A stretch of DNA of 7,798 nucleotides from Treponema sp. (GTDB lineage Bacteria; Spirochaetota; Spirochaetia; Treponematales; Breznakiellaceae). The position numbers were made by a program, and so were the translations under genes. The notes below the pieces were generated by a model that searched no databases, had not been told where the DNA came from, and was given only the letters and a program-made list of their open reading frames with translations. Positions 1 through 6,272 of this stretch are shown here, one piece after another. The stretch lies in the NCBI GenBank assembly GCA_031275515.1, contig JAISOQ010000263.1:1-7798 (forward strand). The letters run 5' to 3'. Position 1 is the first letter of the stretch, and every line of letters starts with the position of its first letter.

Positions 1-147
1 GGTTTTGGCAAGAACGGCCTCCAAGCCCTCAAGCCCCAGGGCGTCAATATCTTCTTCCGAAAGCTCCTCATTCCCGGAACAGGATATCAGGGCAAAGGAG
101 AAAAAAGAGAAAAGGATAACCAGGACAGGGATATATCGCTGTTTCAT
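1..147 (-). CDS. Putative lipoprotein, N-terminal 49 residues (cut by window edge)
   Basis: Reading the minus strand from the ATG at 147-145 gives 49 codons with no stop before the window ends, so only the N-terminus is visible. The protein starts MKQRY, followed by a hydrophobic stretch at about residues 6-21 rich in Leu, Ile, Val and Phe. A lipobox LISC then places the lipidated cysteine at residue 23. This is a lipoprotein signal peptide (signal peptidase II type), so the product is expected to be exported and anchored in a membrane. After the cysteine the chain turns acidic (NEELSEEDID), a common start for a mature spirochaetal lipoprotein. No functional domain is visible and the function is unknown. 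There is no Shine-Dalgarno sequence before the ATG. A promoter at 154-182 lies directly upstream and predicts transcription starting at the ATG itself. The gene is divided from the MFS gene by 430 bp and appears to be its own transcription unit. Confidence 0.75.
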   Translation of the reverse strand, partial: MKQRYIPVLVILFSFFSFALISCSGNEELSEEDIDALGLEGLEAVLAKT

Positions 148-153
148 GGGTAC

Positions 154-182
154 ATCTTAGCCGCCGGGGGAGGGGGTGTCAA
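154..182 (-). promoter_or_regulatory. Sigma-70-type promoter of the lipoprotein gene
   Basis: On the minus strand there is a perfect -35 hexamer TTGACA at 182-177, a 17-bp spacer, and a -10 hexamer TAAGAT at 159-154 that matches 4 of 6 consensus positions including the key first TA and last AT. The spacer is almost purely C and G. If the last -10 base is taken as -7, then +1 falls at 147, the A of the lipoprotein ATG. This is inferred from sequence only. Confidence 0.55.
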
Positions 183-185
183 TCA

Positions 186-220
186 GCAGCCGGTAATTTT
201 ACATTTAACGTTCCGGCTGC
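186..220. repeat. Inverted repeat, 8-bp arms, next to the lipoprotein promoter
   Basis: The arms GCAGCCGG (186-193) and CCGGCTGC (213-220) are perfect inverted copies around a 19-nt AT-rich centre. The left arm ends three bases from the -35 hexamer of the lipoprotein promoter. No T-run follows on either strand, so it is not a standard intrinsic terminator. It could be an operator-like site, a weak hairpin at the end of the MFS transcript, or chance. Confidence 0.4.
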
Positions 221-489
221 CGGAAAAGTCTGTTTCAGCCTTTCCTTTCGTATTGCTGCAGCGGCAGGGACGGGATCATCGCCCGGACGCTTTCAGGGAG
301 GCGGGGATAGATCCCGGCGAAGCCTTTAATATCTGGCAGGCCCTGGCGGCGGCAAGGATGACGAAGCGGGATAAAAACGGGGTGGCCTTTTAAGGAGGCG
401 GCTTTTTGCTGGATGAACTACCTTACCAGCGCCGCCGCAACCGCTGATTTTTCCATGCGTACCGGTTATATACCCGTCCGGCTTTCCTG

Positions 490-551
490 TATGGAACCCC
501 GGCGGGGGCGTTACGGGGGCGGAGCTCCCGTAGTGGGGGCTGCCCCCTCCT
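490..551. repeat. GC-rich nested hairpin cluster downstream of the MFS gene
   Basis: On the plus strand three GGGGG tracts (504-508, 515-519, 535-539) are interleaved with C tracts. Simple hairpins are CCCC-GGC-GGGG at 497-507 and GGGGG-CTG-CCCCC at 535-547, and a GGAGCTCC palindrome lies between them at 521-528. The cluster begins 26 bp beyond the MFS stop and would form strong RNA structure in the minus-strand transcript. No T-run follows, so an intrinsic terminator is not shown. It could instead be an RNA-stabilising 3' structure or one copy of a dispersed intergenic repeat. Confidence 0.45.
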
Positions 552-577
552 TAACCGTTCATTCGCGGACTTTTCTC

Positions 578-1738
578 TCACTTCCGCCGTTGCAGCACAA
601 TAACCGCGTATATCCCCACGGCGATAACCGGGAAGACGGTAAAGATGCCGAACATTGCGGGGTATCCTGCATGTTCCACGATGAAGCCGCCCAGGATGTT
701 CCCTACAAGGGAAGGAAGGCCCGATCCCAGGGACAGGTACAGGGACATGCCCAGGGCGCGGCGTTCCGGCGGGACGCAGGTGGAAATAAAGGCTATTGCC
801 GCAGGGTGAAAGAGGCCGAAGCAGAGGGAATGAAGCGTCTGGGCCAGGATGATCCCGGCCTTGAAAGGAAAGCAGGCGTAGAGCAGCATTCGCAGGATCA
901 GCGCCGCGGTAGAGGCCGCCAGGCAATTAAAAGCCCCGAAACGGTTGATAATACGCCGGGAAAGGAACATAAAGGGGACTTCCGACATACTTGCCAGCGC
1001 CCACATGAGGCCCACGGCGTCCCATTGCAGGGATTCTGTCAGATAAAGGGAGAAGAAGCCGTAAACCGAAGACATGCCCAGGCGGTTCAAGGCCATGATG
1101 ATCAGGCCGGCGGCGAGCATCGCAGACCAGATTTTCCGCGTGCCCCTGGCCGCGTCTTGTGGCTCCTGCCTGTTCACCCGGGCGCTTGTTTCCCGGCGGC
1201 GGGTTTTTTCATACTTTTGGGGAATAAAAATAATCGAGATTATCGAAAAAAGGGTAGTAATGACTATCCAAAGGGCGATGTTGATCGGGGTGTTTACCGG
1301 CAGTATCAGGGCGGCCTGGAAAAAGAGGGTCATAAAGATGAAACTGACAGACCCGGCAGTTCTGATTTTGCCGTAGTCCCCGGTTTTACCGATTGCGATA
1401 GTAGTCACCGCTTCCAGGAGGGGCAGGGCGGACCGGAACCCCAGCCCCAGTATCAGGGCGAACAGGGCGGAAAGAACGGGGTCCCTGAACAGCGCCAGGG
1501 GCAGGGCGGCGGCGAGTACCAGCCCATTGGTGATGAGCAGCCCCGGTTTATAGCGGCCTATTTTGTCCGCAAAGTGCCCTAAGATAAAAGGCCCAAGGAC
1601 GCCCGCCCCCTCGAAGACCCCCAGAAGTATGCCTATCATGAAGGGACCATAACCCAGTCCCCGAAACAGGATAGCGATATAGGGCGAAATAACCGCAAAG
1701 ACGATATAAAAGAAGAAGAAAGGCGCCGCCATGTACAT
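578..1738 (-). CDS. MFS transporter, MFS_1-like (HcaT/LacY-type) family
   Basis: This 386-residue, very hydrophobic protein has about twelve predicted membrane segments, arranged as two halves joined by a basic cytoplasmic loop at about residues 174-202 (KYEKTRRRE and following). The loop after segment 2 carries the MFS motif A form GHFADKIGR (54-62). The segment YGKIRTAGS (122-130) and the late LHSLCFGLFHPAA region (302-314) resemble the MFS_1-like family that includes the E. coli phenylpropionate permease HcaT and is related to LacY. The likely role is proton-coupled uptake or export of a small organic molecule across the inner membrane; the substrate cannot be told from sequence. The ATG at 1738 is the first possible start after an in-frame TAG at 1750-1748, and Met3 at 1732 is an alternative. 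The ribosome binding site is weak. It follows lon by 37 bp with no terminator, so read-through from the proteostasis operon is plausible although no functional link is evident. Confidence 0.85.
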   Translation of the reverse strand: MYMAAPFFFFYIVFAVISPYIAILFRGLGYGPFMIGILLGVFEGAGVLGPFILGHFADKIGRYKPGLLITNGLVLAAALPLALFRDPVLSALFALILGLGFRSALPLLEAVTTIAIGKTGDYGKIRTAGSVSFIFMTLFFQAALILPVNTPINIALWIVITTLFSIISIIFIPQKYEKTRRRETSARVNRQEPQDAARGTRKIWSAMLAAGLIIMALNRLGMSSVYGFFSLYLTESLQWDAVGLMWALASMSEVPFMFLSRRIINRFGAFNCLAASTAALILRMLLYACFPFKAGIILAQTLHSLCFGLFHPAAIAFISTCVPPERRALGMSLYLSLGSGLPSLVGNILGGFIVEHAGYPAMFGIFTVFPVIAVGIYAVIVLQRRK

Positions 1739-1775
1739 ATTGTTATTCTAACCTAATCGTTTTGCAGGACCAATA

Positions 1776-4415
1776 CTATTCCCCGGACTCGGCCCTGGGC
1801 GTCCCGGGATTCGTTCTTTTTGAATCTGAAGAAGCCTGAATAGTCCCGGCAAAAAGAATGTCGAAGGCTTCGCAGGCAGTTTCCACAAAATCGGCCCGGA
1901 TGGATTTGGTGATTTCCTTGTCCAGTTCCGCCCAATCTTCCCGGTTGTCCGCCGGGAGAAGAACCCGCTCCATACCGTTCCTGATGGCGGCCAGCAGCTT
2001 TTCCTTGAGCCCCCCTATAGGCAGGATACGTCCGGTCAGGGTGAGTTCCCCGGTCATGGCAATAGCCGGTCGGGGAGGCATGGCGCAGAGAGTGGAGAGA
2101 AAGGACGCCGCCAGGGCTATACCCGCCGAAGGGCCGTCCTTGGGGATGGCGCCTTCGGGAACGTGGATATGAAAATCCGTTTTTCCGATGTTTTTAATCC
2201 TAAAGGCGTAACGGGGCTCTATACTCCGCAGGTAGGAGAGGGCGATACGGGCGCTTTCCTTCATCACATCCCCCAGGTTCCCGGTCATGATGAGCTCGCC
2301 GCTTCCTTCAAAGGCGATGGTTTCTACCGGCAGTATGGCGCCTCCGGTTTCGGTCCAAGCCAAACCATAAGAGACGCCGATTCTGGCTTCCGCATACACT
2401 ACATCTTTCTTATACTTGCGCCGGCCCAGCAGTTTTTCCAGGCTTTCCCGGCGGACGGTCTTTCTGTAAGAGGCGACGGGTTTATCCGGGTTCTGCCCAT
2501 AATCTTTTTGAACGGCGTCCCTGGCTATGCGCCTGACGCACCGGGCAATCTCCCGCTCCAGCCCCCGGACCCCGGATTCCATGGTCCAATGCCTGATGAT
2601 GTCCAGAATGGCCTCGTCCGCAAAGGTGATTTTGGCGTTTCCCAGGCCGTTCTCCTCAAGCTCCTTGGGGATAAGAAAATGCCGGGCAATGGCGAGCTTT
2701 TCCTGTTCCCCGTATCCGGGAATCTCGATGATCTCCATCCTGTCCAGGAGAGGGTAGGGGACAGTATGCAGAGAATTGGCAGTGGCGATGAAAAGCACTT
2801 TGGACAGATCGTAGGGAACTTCCATGTAGTGATCGGTAAAGGTCGAATTCTGCTCCGGGTCCAGAACCTCAAGAAGCGCCGATGCCGGATCGCCCCGGAA
2901 ATCGCTTGAAAGTTTGTCGATTTCGTCCAGCAGGAACACCGGGTTTATCGTTCCGGCCTTGCGCATGGACTGGATGATCTTTCCCGGCAGAGCGCCCACA
3001 TAGGTTTTCCGGTGTCCCCGTATCTCCGCCTCGTCCCGCACGCCCCCCAGGGAAATCCTGATGAAGCGCCGCCCCAGGGCCCGGGCCACGGACTTCCCCA
3101 GGCTGGTCTTCCCCGTTCCCGGGGGACCGACGAAACAGAGGATAGGCCCCCTGATCCCCGCCGCCCCCTGTACCCGGGCGATAAGCTCCCTGACGGCGAT
3201 GAACTCCAGAATACGCTCCTTGGCCTTGTGCATATCGAAGTGGTCTTCGTTGAGAACCTTCTTCGCCAGCGCCAGATCCCCGGAATCCGGGCTGAATTCG
3301 CTCCAGGGGAGGTCGGCTATCCATTCCAGATACCCCCGATGTACCCCCGCTTCCGGGGAAAAAGGCTGGAGTTTCCTGAGCCGCGAAAGTTCCTTTTGGG
3401 CCTTGAGAAGTATCTCCTCCGGAGGGTTTCTGCCGGCAACGGCTTTTTCCAGATCGGCGAATTCATCCTCCCCGGAAGCCGTCCCCAGTTCTTTGTTAAT
3501 TTCCTTGAGCTGTTCCTGGAGGATATATTCCCGCTGGTTTTTTTCCATCCGGCTTTTGACTTTTCCGCTGATGTTTTTCTGTATGCCGAAGATTTCATTT
3601 TCCATTTCCAGCATTTCAAGAATTTTTTCCAGCCGTTCCGCCGTATCCCCTATGCGTAAAAGCTCTACCTTTTGTTCGGGCTTGACAGAAACAGTGTTCC
3701 CGATAAGATTCCCAAGCCGTTCAGGGCTTTCGGTCTTTTCTACAGCCGTCAGGGTTTCTGTACTCACTTTTTTGGAGAATTCCGCGTATTGAACGAAAGA
3801 TCCCTGCACTGCCCGGACCAGGGCGGCGATTGCGGGATCTTCCATGTCCCCGGGACCGGTACAGGCAATGGGTTCGATTCTCACCGTCTGGTAGTTTTGC
3901 TGTTCCATAACGGAAAGGATGGCCGCCCGGTATTCACCCTGGAGTACTACCCGGTAGGTGTTGTCCGGCAGCTTCAGATGCTGAATGATGCGTACCACCG
4001 TTCCTACCGGGTAGGTTTCGCCAAAGAAACCGGAAGTTTCTATGCTGTCCTCCCCGGCGCTCTTTGCCCGGAATCTGCCGCCGCCGCTTTTGTATCCCTT
4101 TTTTACCGGCGTCTTGACCAGGATGTCTGCGAATCCTTTGCCCCTCGCCCCGGAGAAGGCTTCCCCGGAGGAAGGTTTGAGGCAAACGGCAAAGAGCCTG
4201 AAATCGCCCCGGGTCAGGGCCGCATCTACCGCGGCAATCCCTGACTTGTAGGTAACGAATATGGGGATAACTGTCTGGGGAAACAAAACCAGTTCCCTCA
4301 GAGGGAGCAGGGGCAATACTTCAATTTGAGATTCGTCTTTCAGAATCGATGAGAATAAAGAAATCCCCGGGATTTTTGAGGCTCTAAAGAGTTTTGAACC
4401 CCGGTTAAATTTCAT
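1776..4415 (-). CDS. lon: Lon ATP-dependent serine protease (LonA type)
   Basis: This 879-residue cytoplasmic protease degrades misfolded and selected regulatory proteins as a homohexamer. Order of parts: a 30-odd-residue N-terminal extension, the LON substrate-binding N-domain from about residue 33 (LPLLPLREL), a helical linker (about 250-410), the AAA+ module, and the S16 protease domain. The AAA+ module shows Walker A GPPGTGKTS (430-438), pore loop YVGALPG (472-478), Walker B FLLDEID (494-500), sensor-1 Asn547, arginine finger Arg559 and sensor-2 Arg617. The protease domain has the Ser-Lys dyad Ser763 (PKDGPSAG) and Lys804 (GGLKEK), so it should be active. It is longer than E. coli Lon (784) because of the N-terminal extension, an extra stretch of about 40 residues at 82-132, and a polar tail after about 857. 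The start is supported by its ATGA overlap with the clpX stop, which suggests translational coupling; a weak AGAAGAG precedes it. Confidence 0.97.
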   Translation of the reverse strand: MKFNRGSKLFRASKIPGISLFSSILKDESQIEVLPLLPLRELVLFPQTVIPIFVTYKSGIAAVDAALTRGDFRLFAVCLKPSSGEAFSGARGKGFADILVKTPVKKGYKSGGGRFRAKSAGEDSIETSGFFGETYPVGTVVRIIQHLKLPDNTYRVVLQGEYRAAILSVMEQQNYQTVRIEPIACTGPGDMEDPAIAALVRAVQGSFVQYAEFSKKVSTETLTAVEKTESPERLGNLIGNTVSVKPEQKVELLRIGDTAERLEKILEMLEMENEIFGIQKNISGKVKSRMEKNQREYILQEQLKEINKELGTASGEDEFADLEKAVAGRNPPEEILLKAQKELSRLRKLQPFSPEAGVHRGYLEWIADLPWSEFSPDSGDLALAKKVLNEDHFDMHKAKERILEFIAVRELIARVQGAAGIRGPILCFVGPPGTGKTSLGKSVARALGRRFIRISLGGVRDEAEIRGHRKTYVGALPGKIIQSMRKAGTINPVFLLDEIDKLSSDFRGDPASALLEVLDPEQNSTFTDHYMEVPYDLSKVLFIATANSLHTVPYPLLDRMEIIEIPGYGEQEKLAIARHFLIPKELEENGLGNAKITFADEAILDIIRHWTMESGVRGLEREIARCVRRIARDAVQKDYGQNPDKPVASYRKTVRRESLEKLLGRRKYKKDVVYAEARIGVSYGLAWTETGGAILPVETIAFEGSGELIMTGNLGDVMKESARIALSYLRSIEPRYAFRIKNIGKTDFHIHVPEGAIPKDGPSAGIALAASFLSTLCAMPPRPAIAMTGELTLTGRILPIGGLKEKLLAAIRNGMERVLLPADNREDWAELDKEITKSIRADFVETACEAFDILFAGTIQASSDSKRTNPGTPRAESGE

Positions 4416-5665
4416 GCACTCTTCTGAATTGAATGGATCTCGGGAGGATCGGATTTTTCTACTACATCCTGAGTGATAACCACCCGCTTCTCTCCTTTCA
4501 TGGAGGGAATATCAAACATGATGTCCGTCATAAGCCGTTCCACAATGGCCCGCAGTCCCCGGGCGCCGGTTTTCTGCTTGATAGCGGTATCCGCAATAGC
4601 GTCGATGGCCCCATCGGTGAATTCCAGCTTAACATCGTCTATGGCAAGGGAAGCCTGGTATTGTTTGACTATGGCGTTCTTAGGCTCCGTGATGATCCGC
4701 TTGAGCTCGTCCCGGTTCAGTTCTTCAAGGCAAACCGTAATGGGAAGGCGGCCTATGAACTCGGGGATCATGCCGAAGTGGATGAGATCGTCCGGGTGGA
4801 GTGACGTGTAAAGCTCTTTGAGGCTCCGGTTCTTGTTGTCCCGAATGTCCGCGCCAAAGCCCATAGGGTGCTGTACCACCCGCTTTTCGATGAACTTGTC
4901 CAGGCCCACGAAAGCGCCGCCGCAGATAAAAAGGATGTCCGTAGTGTCGATACGGATCATCTCCTGGTTGGGGTGCTTCCGCCCGCCCTGGGGCGGCACT
5001 GAAGCGATAGTACCCTCAATGATCTTGAGGAGGGCCTGCTGTACCCCCTCGCCGGACACATCCCGGGTAATGGAAACGTTCTCCCCCTTCCGGGCTATCT
5101 TGTCGATCTCGTCGATGTAGACTATGCCCCGTTCCGCTGCGGCGACATTGCTCCCCGCATTTTGAATGAGCTTGAGGAGTATGTTTTCCACATCCTCCCC
5201 CACATATCCGGCCTCGGTCAGGGTAGTGGCGTCCACGATGGCAAAGGGGACTTTGAGTTTCTTTGCCAGGGTCTTGGCCAGAAGGGTTTTTCCCGTTCCG
5301 GTGGGACCCACCAGAAGGACATTGGATTTTTCTATTTCTACATCATCCGGTTCCCGGGCGGGATTGGCAATGCGTTTGTAATGATTGTACACCGCCACGG
5401 ACAGGGCCTTTTTTGCGTCGTCCTGGCCTATAATAAACATATCAAGATACGCCTTGATTTCCCGGGGGGTGGGGATGTCGCCGGTAAACTGAGTGGAAAG
5501 ATCGTGATCCTCTTCGACCAAAATCTTCCGGCATACTTCCACACATTCATCGCAGATAAATACATCATTAGGTCCGGCTATAAGGCGTCTGGCCATGTCA
5601 GCGCTTTTGCCGCAGAAGGAGCAGGCCCGTTCAGTCCCTCCTAAACCGTTACGCAGTTTTGCCAT
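4412..5665 (-). CDS. clpX: ClpX, ATP-dependent unfoldase of the ClpXP protease
   Basis: This 417-residue protein is the AAA+ unfoldase that recognises tagged substrates, unfolds them and threads them into ClpP. The N-terminal zinc-binding domain has four cysteines, C15-X2-C18 and C38-X2-C41. The AAA+ part shows Walker A GPTGTGKT (120-127), pore-1 loop GYVG (153-156), Walker B IVYIDEID (181-188), RKH pore-entry motif (229-231), arginine finger in GRLP (Arg306) and the sensor-2 region TGARG (366-370). The ClpP-docking loop reads MGF (268-270) instead of the IGF of E. coli; this still fits the hydrophobic-Gly-Phe pattern and supports pairing with the adjacent clpP product. Length is normal for the family. 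The ATG at 5665 has a strong ribosome binding site, GAGGG at 5676-5672, six bases upstream. The gene overlaps the end of clpP by 17 bp, and its TGA overlaps the lon ATG by 4 bp, placing all three in one operon. Confidence 0.97.
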   Translation of the reverse strand: MAKLRNGLGGTERACSFCGKSADMARRLIAGPNDVFICDECVEVCRKILVEEDHDLSTQFTGDIPTPREIKAYLDMFIIGQDDAKKALSVAVYNHYKRIANPAREPDDVEIEKSNVLLVGPTGTGKTLLAKTLAKKLKVPFAIVDATTLTEAGYVGEDVENILLKLIQNAGSNVAAAERGIVYIDEIDKIARKGENVSITRDVSGEGVQQALLKIIEGTIASVPPQGGRKHPNQEMIRIDTTDILFICGGAFVGLDKFIEKRVVQHPMGFGADIRDNKNRSLKELYTSLHPDDLIHFGMIPEFIGRLPITVCLEELNRDELKRIITEPKNAIVKQYQASLAIDDVKLEFTDGAIDAIADTAIKQKTGARGLRAIVERLMTDIMFDIPSMKGEKRVVITQDVVEKSDPPEIHSIQKSA

Positions 5666-6263
5666 TTTTTTCCCTCGTAAGTACCCTGTCCGCTACGCCG
5701 TAAGCAACCGCTTCGGCGGCGGGCATATAGAAATCCCGTTCCATGTCCTGGGCGATAGTTTCCGTATCCTTACCCGTATGCATGGCGAAATAATCAATGG
5801 TCATCTTTTTAAGACGGATGATTTCCTTAGCCTGTATGCCTATGTCCCGGGCCTGCCCTTGAGCGCCGCCCCAGGGCTGGTGGATGAGCACTCTGGAGGA
5901 AGGCAGCACAAACCGTTTCCCCGCCGTACCCGCGGTAAGGATCAGCGCCGCCATGCTGGCCGCCTGCCCCAAGCAGATAGTCTGGACATCGCACTTTACG
6001 TACCGCATGGTATCGTAAATGGCAAGCCCCGCAGTTACCGACCCCCCGGGAGAATTGATATACAAGTTGATGTCCTTTTCGGTATCCTGGCCGTCCAAAA
6101 AGAGGAGCTGGGCCACTATCAGATCTGCGGTAAGGTCAGTAATCTCCCCATCCAGAAAAACTATCCTATCTTTGAGGAGGCGGGAATAAATGTCATACGA
6201 ACGCTCACCAACGCCGGTCTGCTCAACCACAATCGGCACAAGGGAATTCATTTTTTCAGTCAT
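5649..6263 (-). CDS. clpP: ClpP, proteolytic subunit of Clp protease
   Basis: This 204-residue serine peptidase forms the barrel-shaped proteolytic chamber fed by ClpX. The catalytic triad is intact: Ser103 in GQAASMAA, His128 in LIHQP, and Asp177 in MERDFYM. These match E. coli mature residues Ser97, His122 and Asp171 at a constant offset of six. The oxyanion-side SPGGSV motif (71-76) and the QGQARDI handle segment (135-141) are also present. The length suits a ClpP with little or no propeptide. The annotated ATG at 6263 is nine bases after the tig stop and has no Shine-Dalgarno sequence. A second in-frame ATG, Met5 at 6251, gives MNSLVP, which looks like a common ClpP N-terminus, but it also lacks a good binding site. 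Translation may depend on coupling to tig. clpX begins inside its 3' end. Confidence 0.97.
   Translation of the reverse strand: MTEKMNSLVPIVVEQTGVGERSYDIYSRLLKDRIVFLDGEITDLTADLIVAQLLFLDGQDTEKDINLYINSPGGSVTAGLAIYDTMRYVKCDVQTICLGQAASMAALILTAGTAGKRFVLPSSRVLIHQPWGGAQGQARDIGIQAKEIIRLKKMTIDYFAMHTGKDTETIAQDMERDFYMPAAEAVAYGVADRVLTREKNGKTA
5672..5676 (-). promoter_or_regulatory. Ribosome binding site of clpX, inside the clpP reading frame
   Basis: GAGGG followed by six A residues precedes the clpX ATG. It lies within the last codons of clpP, so clpP translation runs over it. It is the strongest binding site in the operon and supports the start at 5665. Confidence 0.8.
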
Positions 6264-6272
6264 GTATACAAT

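Larger units (their letters stand above)
183..577. other. Intergenic stretch with no confident gene
   Basis: This stretch lies between the MFS stop codon and the lipoprotein promoter. It contains the inverted repeat at 186-220 and a GC-rich hairpin cluster at about 490-551. It also contains a plus-strand frame that is open up to a TAA at 391-393 and then continues, in the same frame, to a TGA at 445-447. From about 241 that frame has many G-first codons and a protein-like composition, but it has no credible start and I recognise no family. It may be a gene remnant or an intergenic repeat. A good Shine-Dalgarno-like TAAGGAGG lies at 391-398 on the plus strand, with TTG at 406 and ATG at 413 downstream. 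The TTG frame ends after 13 codons, and the ATG frame is antisense to the MFS gene and looks non-coding. No canonical terminator with a T-run was found after the MFS gene. Confidence 0.5.

Noticed and set aside
535..547. Intrinsic terminator of the MFS gene
   Set aside because: The GGGGG/CCCCC hairpin is real, but no T-run follows in the transcript direction, so it does not meet the usual terminator pattern.
423..926. Minus-strand 167-codon open frame
   Set aside because: It is an alternative frame of the MFS gene, with a Pro/Arg-rich composition typical of an out-of-frame reading.
413..1582. Long plus-strand open frame of 389 codons with TAAGGAGG upstream
   Set aside because: It lies antisense to the MFS gene, its product is rich in Gln, Gly, Arg and Lys with no domain-like pattern, and the minus-strand reading gives clear membrane segments and family motifs. 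The Shine-Dalgarno-like site is 14 bases from the ATG, which is too far.
1753..1935. Minus-strand 60-codon open frame at the lon 3' end
   Set aside because: It overlaps the lon C-terminus in another frame and has no ribosome binding site or recognisable features.
2163..2909. Plus-strand 248-codon open frame
   Set aside because: It is antisense to the conserved AAA+ and protease parts of lon and has no recognisable motifs.
3012..3792. Two overlapping plus-strand frames of over 200 codons
   Set aside because: Both are antisense to lon and reflect its codon bias, not separate genes.
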